DNA from: Nonomuraea typhae
GTDB lineage: Bacteria > Actinomycetota > Actinomycetes > Streptosporangiales > Streptosporangiaceae
Assembly (NCBI RefSeq): GCF_009760925.1
Contig: NZ_VRLV01000005.1
Location: forward strand, 1 to 64,000
Direction of reading: 5' to 3'
DNA length: 64,000 bases
The notes under the pieces were generated by a model. It was not told where the DNA came from. It saw only the letters and a list, made by a program, of their open reading frames with translations, and searched no databases. How positions within the stretch are numbered: position 1 is the first letter of the stretch; every line of letters starts with the position of its first letter. Position numbers and translations under genes: made by a program. Positions 48,230-56,785 of this stretch are shown here, piece after piece.

Positions 48230-49579
48230 ATGACGCGTGTCGTCGATGAAGCACATCACTCAGAAGTGGCCCTCACCCTCGACGGTGCCACGCCCAAGAC
48301 CCTCGGCGTGCTCGACCAGGGCGCGCTCTGGGCCAACCTCGCGGTCAGCCTGCTGGGCTTCTCCGGCGCGCTGCTGCTGCTCAACCCGCTGGGCGACGCG
48401 CCGCTGAGCCTGGCGGCCGCGCTCACCGCCACCGTGGTCGGCAGCCTGATCGGCACCGCCATGGTGGGACTGTCGGCCATCCCCGGCACCCAGACGGGCA
48501 AACCGGCGATGGTGCTGCTGCGCGGGCTGTTCGGGGCCAGGCTGTCCTACATCCCGAGCGTGCTCAACATCGTCCAGATGATCGGCTGGGGCGCCTTCGA
48601 GCTCTGGGTCATCTCCCACGGCGCCATGGCGATCTTCGGTACGGCGGTGCCGTACGCGGTCTGGGTGATCGTGGCGGGAGTCGTGACCACGGCGCTGACG
48701 GTCTGGCCGCTGGGCGCGATCCGGCTGCTGCGCAGGTACGTCACGATCGCCGTGATCATCTCGCTCATCTGGTTCGCCGTGGACTTCCTGAGCAAGGCGC
48801 AGCCGCAGACCGGCGGCGACTGGAGCGCCTTCGCACCGGCCGTCGACTACGTGATCGCGCTGTCGGTCTCGTGGGTGCCCCTGGCCGCGGACTTCGCCCG
48901 GCACTCCCGCTCCAGCAAGGCCGCCTTCACCGGCGTGGTCGGCGGGTACACGCTGGCCCAGGTCGCCTGCCTGGGGCTCGGCGTGTACGCGGTGGCGCTG
49001 GCCGGCGCGGCGGCGGTCACGGCCAACCCCACGGCCGTGTTCGGGCCGTTCGTGGCGGCGCCGGTGGGCGCGCTGTTCTTCGGCATCCTGGTGCTGCGTG
49101 AGACCGACCAGTCGTTCGCCAACGTCTACTCCACGACGGTCTCGCTGCAGAACCTCATGCCGCGGGTGGACCGGCGGGTCATCTCCGCGGCCATCGGCGT
49201 GCTCACGATCGCCATCGCGCTGGCCGTGGACGTCACCTCCTACGGCGCGTTTCTGGGGCTGATCGGCGCGGTCTTCGTGCCCATGTTCGCCGTGCTGGCC
49301 GTGGACTACTTCGTGCTCGGCGGCCGGAACCGATGGAACACCGGCGAGGACGCCCCGGCCCGCTGGGCGATGCTGCTGCCCTGGGCGCTCGGGTTCGCCG
49401 CCTACTGGGTGACGACGAGCTCGGTGACCGTCCCCGCCTGGGACAACCTCTGGAAGCCGCTGCGCGAAGCCGTACGCCAGCCGTGGATGAACGGCGCGCT
49501 CGGCGGCGCCATCGTCGCGGCGGTGGTGACGCTGCTGATCGGGCTGCTCAGCGGCGCGCGGACCGGCTCTCGACGGTGA
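48230..49579 (+). CDS. cytX: CytX-type pyrimidine (HMP) permease
   Basis: A 449-residue NCS1 (cytosine/purine permease) transporter with ~12 TM helices. Typical segments: WANLAVSLLGFSGALLLLNP, GTQTGKPAMVLLRGLFGARL, VIALSVSWVPLAADFARHSR, and DYFVLGGRNRWN. Members downstream of TPP riboswitches are annotated CytX and thought to import hydroxymethylpyrimidine for thiamine synthesis. Its riboswitch makes this assignment strong. It shares 32 bp with the 3' end of the converging alkyltransferase gene. Confidence 0.88.
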   Translation: MTRVVDEAHHSEVALTLDGATPKTLGVLDQGALWANLAVSLLGFSGALLLLNPLGDAPLSLAAALTATVVGSLIGTAMVGLSAIPGTQTGKPAMVLLRGLFGARLSYIPSVLNIVQMIGWGAFELWVISHGAMAIFGTAVPYAVWVIVAGVVTTALTVWPLGAIRLLRRYVTIAVIISLIWFAVDFLSKAQPQTGGDWSAFAPAVDYVIALSVSWVPLAADFARHSRSSKAAFTGVVGGYTLAQVACLGLGVYAVALAGAAAVTANPTAVFGPFVAAPVGALFFGILVLRETDQSFANVYSTTVSLQNLMPRVDRRVISAAIGVLTIAIALAVDVTSYGAFLGLIGAVFVPMFAVLAVDYFVLGGRNRWNTGEDAPARWAMLLPWALGFAAYWVTTSSVTVPAWDNLWKPLREAVRQPWMNGALGGAIVAAVVTLLIGLLSGARTGSRR

Positions 49580-50117
49580 GCAGGTGCTGCTTGGCGGCCA
49601 CGCCCCCGGCGTAGCCGCCGAGCTCGCCGTCGCTCTGCACGATCCGGTGACACGGGACGATCACGCAGACGGGGTTCCCGGCGAGCGCGTTGCCGACCGC
49701 CCGCAGCGCGCGCGGCCGCCCGATGCGCTCGGCGATCTCGCCGTAGGTCGTGGTCGTCCCGTACGGCACGGCCATCATCTTCTGCAGGACCGTCCTGGCG
49801 AACGCGGAGGCCAGCGCCAGGTCGACGGGCGTGGTGAACGTGCGCAGGCGGCCGGAGAAGTAGGCGTCGAGCTCGCGGCGCACCGGGTCGAGGCGGGCCG
49901 CGTCGGGGCCGATGAAGGTGCCGAGCTGCCGGGAGACCTGCTCGTAGACCACGTCCTCGTCGTCGAAACTGCAGGCCACGACCCCGCGGGCGGTCACCGC
50001 GAGGATGAGCCTGCCGACCGCGCCGTCGTAGCGGCCGAAGGCGACGTCCGGCGGTTCTTCGCTGCGGTATGTACTGGAGGTCGCGCGCAGCAGGGCATCG
50101 AGGTCAGCGCTCGACAT
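49548..50117 (-). CDS. ogt: methylated-DNA-protein cysteine S-methyltransferase
   Basis: A 189-residue O6-alkylguanine-DNA alkyltransferase from ATG 50117. The N-terminal ribonuclease-like part is followed by the active core: VPYGTTTTYGEIAERIGRPR, AVGNALAGNPVCVIVPCHRI with the alkyl-acceptor Cys ~156 (PCHRV-type motif), and GYAGGVAAKQHLL. It repairs alkylated guanine once per molecule. It diverges from the PAS-GAF kinase gene (102-bp gap) and its 3' end overlaps the permease gene. Confidence 0.9.
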   Translation of the reverse strand: MSSADLDALLRATSSTYRSEEPPDVAFGRYDGAVGRLILAVTARGVVACSFDDEDVVYEQVSRQLGTFIGPDAARLDPVRRELDAYFSGRLRTFTTPVDLALASAFARTVLQKMMAVPYGTTTTYGEIAERIGRPRALRAVGNALAGNPVCVIVPCHRIVQSDGELGGYAGGVAAKQHLLTVESRSARR

Positions 50118-50219
50118 ACCCTCACCCACTTCGCCACCTGGGAACCTGTGATCGCAGCGTATCGGACGGATCGGCCGACGGGAGCAGCCCGCCACGGGCA
50201 GTATGGAGGTGTGGGAGAC

Positions 50220-52073
50220 ATGCGGGCCGGAAGTGACGACGATCTCGCATCGGCGGTGCTCGCCAGCTCCCCCAACGCCGTCGTCGCGCTCGACCGGGAC
50301 CAGACCGTGCTGGCCTGGAACCCCGCGGCGGAGCGGATGTTCGGGTGGGCGGCCGGGGACGTGCTGGGGCGCAGGGCGCCGATCGTGCCGGCCGAGCTGA
50401 GCGCCGAGCACAACGCGGTGCTCGAACGCGTGCGCACCGGCGGGCAGGTCTCGCTGCGGACCAAACGGTTCCGCCGTGACGGCACCCTGCTCGACGTGCG
50501 CGTCGACACCAGCCCGCTGCTGCAGGGCAACTCGGTGGTCGGCTACGTCAGCATGTACCACCTGACCCAGCAGGACGAGGACGCCCGGCTGCGCGTGGCG
50601 CGCAGGGAACGGCTGGTGCGCCGGCTCACCGACGTGGTGGGCGACATCAACGCCGAGCTGGATCTGCCCGCCGTACTCGATCGCATCGCGGCCAGCCTCA
50701 CCGAGCTGACCGGCGCCGACGCGGGCGGGTTCGTGCTCATTGAGGGTGAACGGCTGCGCCTGGTCAGCGTCCACCAGCTGCCCGAGTCGCTCAAGGACAC
50801 CACCTCCGAGATCCGCAACAGCCTGGTCGGCAAGCTCTTACGCACCGGCAAGACCGTCATGCTGGAATCCCACGGGCTCGGCGACCTGGTGTGGGCCCAG
50901 CTGCCGGGTCTGCACACGATCGCGCTGGGCGTGGCGGCGGTGGGCGGCCGGCCGTACGGGGCGCTTTACGCGCTCTTCGCCAACCGCAAGGCCGGGCACG
51001 TGGAGCTGGAACTCCTCGAGCTGCTGGCCGGGCACGCCGGGATCGCGGTCGGCAACGCGATGGCCTACCAGGACGCGGTTCGCCAGCGGGCGCACGAGCG
51101 CGCCGTCTTCGACGCCAGTGCCGACGGCATCGCCGTACTCGACGAGGACGGGCGGGTGCTGCAGTGGAATCCGGCGGCGGCGGAGCTGACCGCCTACAGC
51201 GCCGAGGCGGTGCTGGGCGGGCCGCCGCCCTTCCCCCTGCCGCAGCCGGGGGAGAAGCTCACCTTCCAGATGGAGACCGGCCGCTGGCTGGACGTGGTCA
51301 GCGCGCGCATCGAGGAGACGGGCGAGGTCGTCGTCGACTTCCGTGACGTGACCACGGCCAAGGAACTCGAGGAGGCCAAGGATCTCTTCCTGGCCATGAC
51401 CAGCCACGAGCTGCGTACCCCGATCACGATCGTGGGCGGGTTCGCCAGCACGCTGGACGCGCGCTGGGACAAGCTGGGTGATGCCGAGCGGCGCTCGGCG
51501 GTGCACACGATCGCGGAGCGGGCCAGGTCGCTCGGTCAGCTCATCGATCACCTGCTGCTCGGCTCGCGGGCCGGGGCCGACGAGCTGGCCGTGCGCATGG
51601 AGGCGTTCGACCTGGCCGAGCGGGTGCGGGCGGCGACGCTGGGGCTGCCGGTGCTCTCCGATCGGCACAGCGTCGAGGTGGTCATCCCCGGGACGCTGCC
51701 GTTCGTGCGGGGGGACGCGCTGGCCACCGACATCATCCTGGGGCAGTTGCTGGAAAACGCCTTCAAATACTCACCTAAGGGGGGATTGATCACCGTTGAG
51801 GCGTGGGCGGAAGATGACAAGGTCGTCGTGGTGGTGGACGACGAGGGCGTGGGCATCGCCGCCGAACACCGTGAGCGGATCTTCGAGAGGTTCGTCCAGG
51901 TGGACAGCGGGGACCGGCGCAGGTTCGGCGGGGTGGGGCTCGGGCTGTACATCGTGCGCAGTCTGGCCAGGGCCCAGGGCGGGGAGGTGAGCGCGCATCC
52001 CCGGCCGGGTGGGGGCACCAGGATCCGGCTGGCGCTGGGCCGGGCTTCCACTATCGGATCCGACACACCGTAG
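50220..52073 (+). CDS. PAS-GAF-PAS sensor histidine kinase (soluble)
   Basis: A 617-residue kinase, ATG 50220 with GGAGG upstream. It has no TM helices, so it is cytoplasmic. PAS (~8-115; SSPNAVVALDRDQTVLAWNP), GAF (~150-285; VLDRIAASLTELTGADAGGF), a second PAS (~300-380; DGIAVLDEDGRVLQWNPAAA), then H-box FLAMTSHELRTPITIVGGFA, N-box QLLENAFKYSP, G-boxes VDDEGVGIAAEHR and GVGLGLYIVRSLARA. No cognate response regulator is adjacent, and an RsbW-like ATPase gene follows after 149 bp. Confidence 0.88.
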   Translation: MRAGSDDDLASAVLASSPNAVVALDRDQTVLAWNPAAERMFGWAAGDVLGRRAPIVPAELSAEHNAVLERVRTGGQVSLRTKRFRRDGTLLDVRVDTSPLLQGNSVVGYVSMYHLTQQDEDARLRVARRERLVRRLTDVVGDINAELDLPAVLDRIAASLTELTGADAGGFVLIEGERLRLVSVHQLPESLKDTTSEIRNSLVGKLLRTGKTVMLESHGLGDLVWAQLPGLHTIALGVAAVGGRPYGALYALFANRKAGHVELELLELLAGHAGIAVGNAMAYQDAVRQRAHERAVFDASADGIAVLDEDGRVLQWNPAAAELTAYSAEAVLGGPPPFPLPQPGEKLTFQMETGRWLDVVSARIEETGEVVVDFRDVTTAKELEEAKDLFLAMTSHELRTPITIVGGFASTLDARWDKLGDAERRSAVHTIAERARSLGQLIDHLLLGSRAGADELAVRMEAFDLAERVRAATLGLPVLSDRHSVEVVIPGTLPFVRGDALATDIILGQLLENAFKYSPKGGLITVEAWAEDDKVVVVVDDEGVGIAAEHRERIFERFVQVDSGDRRRFGGVGLGLYIVRSLARAQGGEVSAHPRPGGGTRIRLALGRASTIGSDTP

Positions 52074-52221
52074 CGGTAACGGGGCGGTAACGGATGCGCT
52101 GATCTATCGTCCAATGTGTACAAGCTGTGATCGAGATGCGGTTTCTGGGACTGGGTAACGGGGCATTTCGGTCGTACCGGGGAGTGTTCCCTCGGGGGGA
52201 ACTGGGAGCGGGGAGGTGCGC

Positions 52222-52653
52222 GTGTCGAGCGTGGTGCTGTTGCCTTACGCACCGTCCAGCGTCGCCGTCGCCCGCCAGCGTCTGAGCACTGACCTGCAGG
52301 CGAGTGGCGTCTTCGATCATGCCATCGACGACGCGGTCCTGGTCGTGAGTGAGCTGCTGAGCAACGCTCTGAGGCATGCACACCCCCTGCCTTCCGGCAT
52401 GGTCAGGGTGGCCTGGTTGCAGAGCGATGATCATATCGAAGTCGCGGTGAGCGACGGCGGGGCGGCCACCGAGCCGCGGGCGGGCCGGCCGACGCTTTCC
52501 TCGCTCGGTGGCCGTGGCCTGGGCATCGTCGAATACGTAGCGGAAAGCTGGGGCGTTCGGCACGACGGGGACATCACCACGGTGTGGGCGATCCTGCCCG
52601 CTCCGAACGGCGTCGCGAACGGGCAGGTGCCCACACTCAGAGAGGTCGGCTAG
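52222..52653 (+). CDS. RsbW-like ATP-binding protein (GHKL), anti-sigma type
   Basis: A 143-residue stand-alone HATPase of the anti-sigma-factor group. GTG 52222 follows GGGGAGG. N-box DDAVLVVSELLSNALRHAHP, G1 VAVSDGGAATEPR, G2 SSLGGRGLGIVEYVAESWG and the terminal TTVWAILPA strand. Actinomycetes have many such genes. They bind sigma factors or anti-anti-sigma proteins, often phosphorylating STAS partners. A STAS protein is encoded at 60994, some 8 kb away. Confidence 0.85.
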   Translation: MSSVVLLPYAPSSVAVARQRLSTDLQASGVFDHAIDDAVLVVSELLSNALRHAHPLPSGMVRVAWLQSDDHIEVAVSDGGAATEPRAGRPTLSSLGGRGLGIVEYVAESWGVRHDGDITTVWAILPAPNGVANGQVPTLREVG

Positions 52654-53254
52654 CCAGTACGGCTCGCTCCCCGGCGGTCCACGCCGTGGAGACGAGCACG
52701 TACAGGCCGGCGGCCAGGGGCAGCGCGAGGGCGAACAGCGCGGAGACGAACGGGACGGCCTTGAGCCAGGCCGGTCCCTCCATCTTGCGTGCCGTGAGCC
52801 AGGCGACGAGGGCGATCAGCAAGATCACCAAGGCAAAGACCGAAACCGGCCAACTGATCAGACCGTAATTCGCTACCAGCGTGGCGACCTGGTGCCCCAG
52901 GGGGGCGCCGAAAAGGGTGTGCCCGGCCAGCGCGGTCGGGTGCGTGGCCACGTTGTACATCAGCCACAGGAACGGCATCTGCGCCAGAGCCGGCCACATG
53001 CCCCCGAACGGGGTGGTGCCTTCCTTGGCGTAGAGCGCATTCATCTCCTTGCCCAGCCGCTCCGGGTCACGCGCGTGGCGCTTCTGCAACTCCTGCAACT
53101 TGGGCGCCAGCCGTTCGCGGATCTTGACGGCCCGGGCCTGCTTGACGCCCAAAGGCAGCAGCAGGATACGCACGGTGACGGTGAACAGCACGATCGCGAG
53201 CGCGGCATTGCCGCCCGCCGTGCCGATGACGAACGAGACCAGAGAGTCGAACAT
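52637..53254 (-). CDS. YidC/Oxa1-family insertase, second copy type
   Basis: A 205-residue membrane insertase of the short YidC2 type. Helices include GGNAALAIVLFTVTVRILLL, with a conserved hydrophilic-groove Arg in TVRILL, then basic loop KIRERLAPKLQELQKRHARD, and WPALAQMPFLWLMYNV. It lacks the large periplasmic domain and is shorter than the main YidC near rpmH. The gene overlaps the RsbW-like gene by 17 bp. Two small membrane ORFs stand immediately upstream in the same direction. Confidence 0.85.
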   Translation of the reverse strand: MFDSLVSFVIGTAGGNAALAIVLFTVTVRILLLPLGVKQARAVKIRERLAPKLQELQKRHARDPERLGKEMNALYAKEGTTPFGGMWPALAQMPFLWLMYNVATHPTALAGHTLFGAPLGHQVATLVANYGLISWPVSVFALVILLIALVAWLTARKMEGPAWLKAVPFVSALFALALPLAAGLYVLVSTAWTAGERAVLASRPL

Positions 53255-53295
53255 GAGCCCTTTCCTTCGAGGAATCCAAGGGCTCGCGTGAAAAC

Positions 53296-53323
53296 GAGCC
53301 CCGCCTAACGAACAGCGGGGCTC
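53296..53323 (-). terminator. hairpin at the DUF6412-yidC junction
   Basis: GAGCCCCGC (53296-53304) pairs with GCGGGGCTC (53315-53323). The stop codon of the upstream gene (53305-53307) lies in the loop. Without a T-run, it may attenuate transcription into the insertase gene or stabilise the mRNA. Confidence 0.4.
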
Positions 53324-53535
53324 GGTGATGGGGCTCTCGGTCGGGCCCGGCCGGCGGCGTCGGGATCGCGCTGCCGTACGAAAGCCGTACGGCGGGCGTA
53401 ACGCAGCGGGAAGCTCGGCGCGTCGCTCTCACGGGCGGGCAGCAACCTGGCGGCCCAAGCGGCCAGCAGCAGGATGCCGACACTCGCCAGCGTGGCCAGC
53501 GCCACCAGCCAGGCGGGATCGAAAAGGACGGTCAC
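53305..53535 (-). CDS. DUF6412-like small membrane protein
   Basis: A 76-residue protein starting at GTG 53535 in a GTGA overlap with the upstream ORF. One hydrophobic helix (LVALATLASVGILLLAAWAARL) precedes a basic tail rich in Arg and Pro (RYARRTAFVRQRDPDAAGRA). The gene next to a short yidC copy matches the DUF6412 arrangement recalled from Streptomyces. It could help the second insertase or form part of a sporulation-linked module. Confidence 0.6.
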   Translation of the reverse strand: MTVLFDPAWLVALATLASVGILLLAAWAARLLPARESDAPSFPLRYARRTAFVRQRDPDAAGRARPRAPSPSPAVR

Positions 53536-53702
53536 CTGGAGGGCGACCCGCTGATCACCCGGACGGCGATGAAGACGACCAGGGCGATGACACCGATGAC
53601 CAGGGCGACCTTGAACAGCACCGTGACCATCGGGAGGATGAAGTTGAACAGCACAAAGGCAGCGGCGACCGTGCCCAGTGCCATCGCGACAATGCGACCC
53701 AT
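53532..53702 (-). CDS. small two-helix membrane protein, 56 aa
   Basis: From ATG 53702 the frame reads GRIVAMALGTVAAAFVLFNF, then ILPMVTVLFKVALVIGVIAL and a short basic end. The hydrophobic run could form one long or two short TM helices. It ends in the GTGA overlap of the next gene, so all three membrane genes (this, DUF6412, YidC) look like one operon. I know of no function. It is easily missed because of its size. Confidence 0.65.
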   Translation of the reverse strand: MGRIVAMALGTVAAAFVLFNFILPMVTVLFKVALVIGVIALVVFIAVRVISGSPSR

Positions 53703-53786
53703 GCGAACCACGGTACGTCCTCCCGCCGTCTTACGGCTCTGTGACGTTCATATCGTTTGCGTACCGCCCCGCCGTACCGTGAAGGG

Positions 53787-54476
53787 GTGAACACCCGCAT
53801 CCTGGTGGTCGACGACGACCCCACGGTGGCCGAGGTCGTCGCCCGGTACCTCGAGCGCGACGGTCACCAGGTCGAATGCGTCGGCGACGGCGCCGAGGCG
53901 CTGCGCCGCGCGCTGGCCACGCCGCCCGACCTGATGGTCCTCGACCTGATGCTGCCCAAGATCGACGGCTTGCAGGTGTGCCGCAAGCTCAGAGAGCGCT
54001 GGCCGGTGCCGGTGATCATGCTGACGGCGCTCGGCGAGGAGATCGACCGCGTGGTCGGCCTGGAGACCGGGGCCGACGACTACGTGACCAAGCCGTTCAG
54101 CCCGCGCGAGCTGGCGCTGCGGGTGCGCTCGGTGCTGCGGCGGGCGCGCGGGGCCACCGGCACGGCGGGCACCGGGGTGCTGCGTGACGGCGACCTCGTC
54201 GTGGACGTGGGCGCTCATGAGGTACGGCTGGGCGAGCGGGAGATTCTGCTGACCGCCCGGGAATTCGACCTTCTGGCCTATCTGCTGCGCAATCCCCGGC
54301 AGGCGTTCAGCCGGGCGCAACTGCTGGACCAGGTGTGGGGGTGGTCGTTCGGGGACTCCTCGACGGTGACGGTGCACGTGCGGCGGCTGCGGGAGAAGGT
54401 CGAGCCCGATCCCACCGCGCCGCAGCGGATCGTCACCGTGTGGGGGGTCGGGTATAGGTATGAGCCGTTGACATGA
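53787..54476 (+). CDS. OmpR/PhoB-family response regulator
   Basis: A 229-residue regulator from GTG 53787 (VNTRILVVDDDPTVAEVVAR). Receiver: DDD acidic pair, phospho-Asp in LMVLDLMLPKIDG, VIMLTALG and DYVTKPFSPREL. The C-terminal winged helix (LTAREFDLLAYLLRNPRQAF, STVTVHVRRLREKVEPDPTA, WGVGYRYEPLT) binds DNA. ATGA overlap couples it to the kinase gene. The upstream gap with the divergent 56-residue membrane ORF would hold both promoters. Confidence 0.92.
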   Translation: MNTRILVVDDDPTVAEVVARYLERDGHQVECVGDGAEALRRALATPPDLMVLDLMLPKIDGLQVCRKLRERWPVPVIMLTALGEEIDRVVGLETGADDYVTKPFSPRELALRVRSVLRRARGATGTAGTGVLRDGDLVVDVGAHEVRLGEREILLTAREFDLLAYLLRNPRQAFSRAQLLDQVWGWSFGDSSTVTVHVRRLREKVEPDPTAPQRIVTVWGVGYRYEPLT

Positions 54477-55552
54477 CCGGGCTCGGACTGATCGCGGCCG
54501 CCGGGCTCGGGGTGCTGGTGGCCCTGGCCGGGATCTGGGTGTCGCGATGGCGGCGGACACAGTCCATCGGGGCGCTGATGGCGGTCGTCGTCGTGGCGGC
54601 GGTGGCCGCGACGCTCGCCGGAGTTGCCGCGATCACCCTGCAGATGGTGCTGGAGGGGTCGGCGCGGTTCGTGGTGCTGGGCGTCGTGGCCGTCGGGGCG
54701 CTGGTCGGGCTGTGCGTGGCAGCGGTGGTGTCGCGGAGGGTGGTGGGGGAGAGCCGGCGGCTGGTGGACGCCGTACGGTCCGTGCCGTTCGTGGCGCCGC
54801 AGGGATTGCCCAGTGAGCTGCAGATCATCGCCAACACGCTGGAAGAGGCATACGCGCGCGAACGTGCGCTGGAGGGGGCGCGGCGGGAACTGGTCGCGTG
54901 GGTGAGCCACGACCTGCGGACTCCGCTCGCCGGGATGCGGGCCATGGCTGAGGCGCTGGAGGACGGGGTTGTCACCGATCTTCGGTATGTGAGCCGGATC
55001 CGGCATGAGGTCGAGCGGTTGTCGGCGATGGTGGACGATCTGTTTGAGCTGTCCAGGATTCATGCCGGGGGGTTGCGGCTGAGCCGGAGCCACATCGGGC
55101 TGGCCGACCTGGTGGCGGACACGCTGGCGGGGGTTGAGGCGGTGGCTGCGGCCAAGGGGGTACGGCTGGCTGGTGCGGTGCCGGTGCCTGGTGCGGTGCC
55201 GGTCGAGGCTGACGCGGGGGCGCTGGGGAGGGCGTTGGCGAACCTGGTGGTCAACGCCATCCGGCACACACCGGCTGACGGGACCGTGACGGTGAGCACG
55301 GGGGTGTCGGGCGGGATGGCGTACCTGGCGGTGGCCGACGCGTGCGGCGGGATTCCGGCGGCCGACCTGGACCGGGTCTTCGACGTGGCCTTTCGTGGAG
55401 AGGCTGCCAGGACGCCGTCGGCGGACGGCGGGGCGGGGCTGGGGCTGGCGATCGCCCAGGGCATCGTGGAGGCCCATGACGGGGAGATCGGGGTGGTGAA
55501 CTCGGGGCCGGGATGCCGCTTCGAAATCCGCCTTCCCCTGGCTTCCGGCTGA
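54473..55552 (+). CDS. sensor histidine kinase
   Basis: A 359-residue membrane kinase. Three hydrophobic stretches are near the N-terminus (LIAAAGLGVLVALAGIWV, GALMAVVVVAAVAATLAGVA, FVVLGVVAVGALVGLCVAAV) with no sizeable extracellular domain. The H-box is AWVSHDLRTPLAGMRAMAEA, N-box NLVVNAIRHTP, G1 VADACGGIPAADLD (Asp as usual, with Cys replacing Gly of DxGxG) and G2 GAGLGLAIAQGIVEAHDG. It likely senses a membrane-linked stimulus. Partner regulator is the overlapping upstream gene. Confidence 0.9.
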   Translation: MTGLGLIAAAGLGVLVALAGIWVSRWRRTQSIGALMAVVVVAAVAATLAGVAAITLQMVLEGSARFVVLGVVAVGALVGLCVAAVVSRRVVGESRRLVDAVRSVPFVAPQGLPSELQIIANTLEEAYARERALEGARRELVAWVSHDLRTPLAGMRAMAEALEDGVVTDLRYVSRIRHEVERLSAMVDDLFELSRIHAGGLRLSRSHIGLADLVADTLAGVEAVAAAKGVRLAGAVPVPGAVPVEADAGALGRALANLVVNAIRHTPADGTVTVSTGVSGGMAYLAVADACGGIPAADLDRVFDVAFRGEAARTPSADGGAGLGLAIAQGIVEAHDGEIGVVNSGPGCRFEIRLPLASG

Positions 55553-55571
55553 CACCCCTGAAAGGCAAGGT

Positions 55572-55653
55572 CCTCCCCTTCGGGCGCTACGCGCCTGGTG
55601 GGGTCGGGCTGTCCTGAGCGGGGGGCCAAGCCACCCACGACCCCCAGCCGGGG
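55572..55653 (+). repeat. ~80-bp GC-rich intergenic repeat, copy A
   Basis: The sequence CCTCCCCTTCGGGCGCTACG continues with a GCGCCTGGTGGGGTCGGG block and ends CGACCCCCAGCCGGGG. Copy B at 60301-60381 is the same element in reverse orientation, with about four in five bases alike. It can form several hairpins. It lies just past the kinase gene and could serve as its terminator. Confidence 0.75.
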
Positions 55654-55754
55654 GCCCCGCCCCCGGACCCCCGAGCGGTGCCGGGGAGAGGCGGAATCCA
55701 GGTGCCGCGGGCATTGCGGCCGGTGGCGGTCATGGCGCCCGGGCGAGGCTGCCG

Positions 55755-55860
55755 GAGGAGCAGGTTCGGTGCGAGCCGGGGGCGAACTGGAGCTACTCCG
55801 ACACCAACGACACGCTCTCCGCGTGGCATGGAGTCCCTCACCAGGTCACAAAAAAGGGAC
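55755..55860 (+). pseudogene. possible serine hydrolase (beta-lactamase fold) scrap
   Basis: The frame reads EPGANWSYSDTNDTLS, matching the PGxxWxYSNTxY block around the YxN motif of class C-like serine hydrolases, but the residues on both sides are not in frame with any longer gene. It is probably a short relic in an otherwise non-coding gap (55553-56043). A full-length relative lies at 63357. Confidence 0.35.
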
Positions 55861-56043
55861 ATCGCCCCAGCCCACGGCCTACACCGTGAGTCGGGGGCTT
55901 CCTAGTGTTTGCCGTTGCTCACGGTCGTTCGTCGGCAGTGTGCCGGCCAAGCCTCTTGAGGGGGTTGACGTTTGCGCACATTCGACCGACGATCGCCAGG
56001 ACGTCGCACAATCGTCTGCAATCCGATTCTAGGAGGCTCAGAC

Positions 56044-56277
56044 ATGCGAGTACGGTTCCTCGGCAAGGCGACCCAGGGCGGAGGGTCTCCCACCCTGTAC
56101 GACACGGACGAGACCATGAATGATGAGGAGATCTACCTCCTTCAGGGATGGAAGATCACCGACCCTGAGATCCTGGCCCAGTTCGACTTCCCAGACCATG
56201 AGATCATCATGGCGGTCCCGAAAAGGCTCATGAAGCACCTACCGAAGGACAACCCGTATGGAACTGCTGAGGGGTGA
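56044..56277 (+). CDS. hypothetical protein of a DUF6879/XRE cassette, 77 aa
   Basis: ATG 56044 is preceded by AGGAGG. The protein (MRVRFLGKATQGGGSPTLYD, EEIYLLQGWKITDPEILAQF, HEIIMAVPKRLMKHLP) is a small mixed-fold protein without membrane segment, and codons are AT-richer than average. The next gene overlaps its end by 20 bp, so they are cotranslated. I recognise no family. It probably acts with DUF6879 and the XRE regulator as one accessory module. Confidence 0.6.
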   Translation: MRVRFLGKATQGGGSPTLYDTDETMNDEEIYLLQGWKITDPEILAQFDFPDHEIIMAVPKRLMKHLPKDNPYGTAEG

Positions 56278-56776
56278 AGAGTTCGAGAATCTCTTCCGCA
56301 ATTTCAAGCGGACCGCGTTCCATCTGGAGCTGCATGACTCGTACAACACCCCGGAAGAAAGAGGGCCCTTCAAGCTCTTTCTCGATGGGGAATCTGATGA
56401 TTTCGCTTGGCATCGGCCCTGGCTGAAGCTTGTTCGCGAGATCACTACACCAAATCGGCGGATCAATCGGGTGCGTATCGTCTCGCAACCACACACCGAC
56501 TACACGCGCTGGGGTCTGACGGTTGCCCCGTTGAACATCGAAGCCGGAGAGGATATTCGTTGGCTTCCTCGTGGTTTGGTGAGTGAAGTGCCCCTGCCGG
56601 CAGATGACTTCTGGCTTTTTGATGAAGAACGACTTGTCTTCACCGTTTTCGAGACGGATGGGGCATTTGTTGGTGGCGTAGAGGCGCGCTATGCCGAGCT
56701 GGTCTCCCTCTGCAGGAAGGCCCAGCAGGACACGTGGAATTTGGCGATTCCGCACTCCGAGTACGTTGCCGGGTGA
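56258..56776 (+). CDS. DUF6879 family protein
   Basis: A 172-residue protein. Landmarks: LLRGEEFENLFRNFKRTAFH, DDFAWHRPWLKLVREITTPN, RRINRVRIVSQPHTDYTRWG, EDIRWLPR and DFWLFDEERLVFTVFETDGA. DUF6879 genes lie next to XRE/DUF5753 regulators in many actinomycetes; the biochemical role is unknown, although a partner role to the HTH protein is likely. AT-richer composition suggests horizontal spread. It overlaps the upstream 77-residue gene by 20 bp, and its stop lies 10 bp before the XRE gene. Confidence 0.8.
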   Translation: MELLRGEEFENLFRNFKRTAFHLELHDSYNTPEERGPFKLFLDGESDDFAWHRPWLKLVREITTPNRRINRVRIVSQPHTDYTRWGLTVAPLNIEAGEDIRWLPRGLVSEVPLPADDFWLFDEERLVFTVFETDGAFVGGVEARYAELVSLCRKAQQDTWNLAIPHSEYVAG

Positions 56777-56785
56777 GCGTGTTCC

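Noticed and set aside
52074..52221. Possible sigma-B-type promoter (GGTTT…GGGTAA) before the RsbW-like gene
   Set aside because: The spacing between the two elements is far too short for the consensus.
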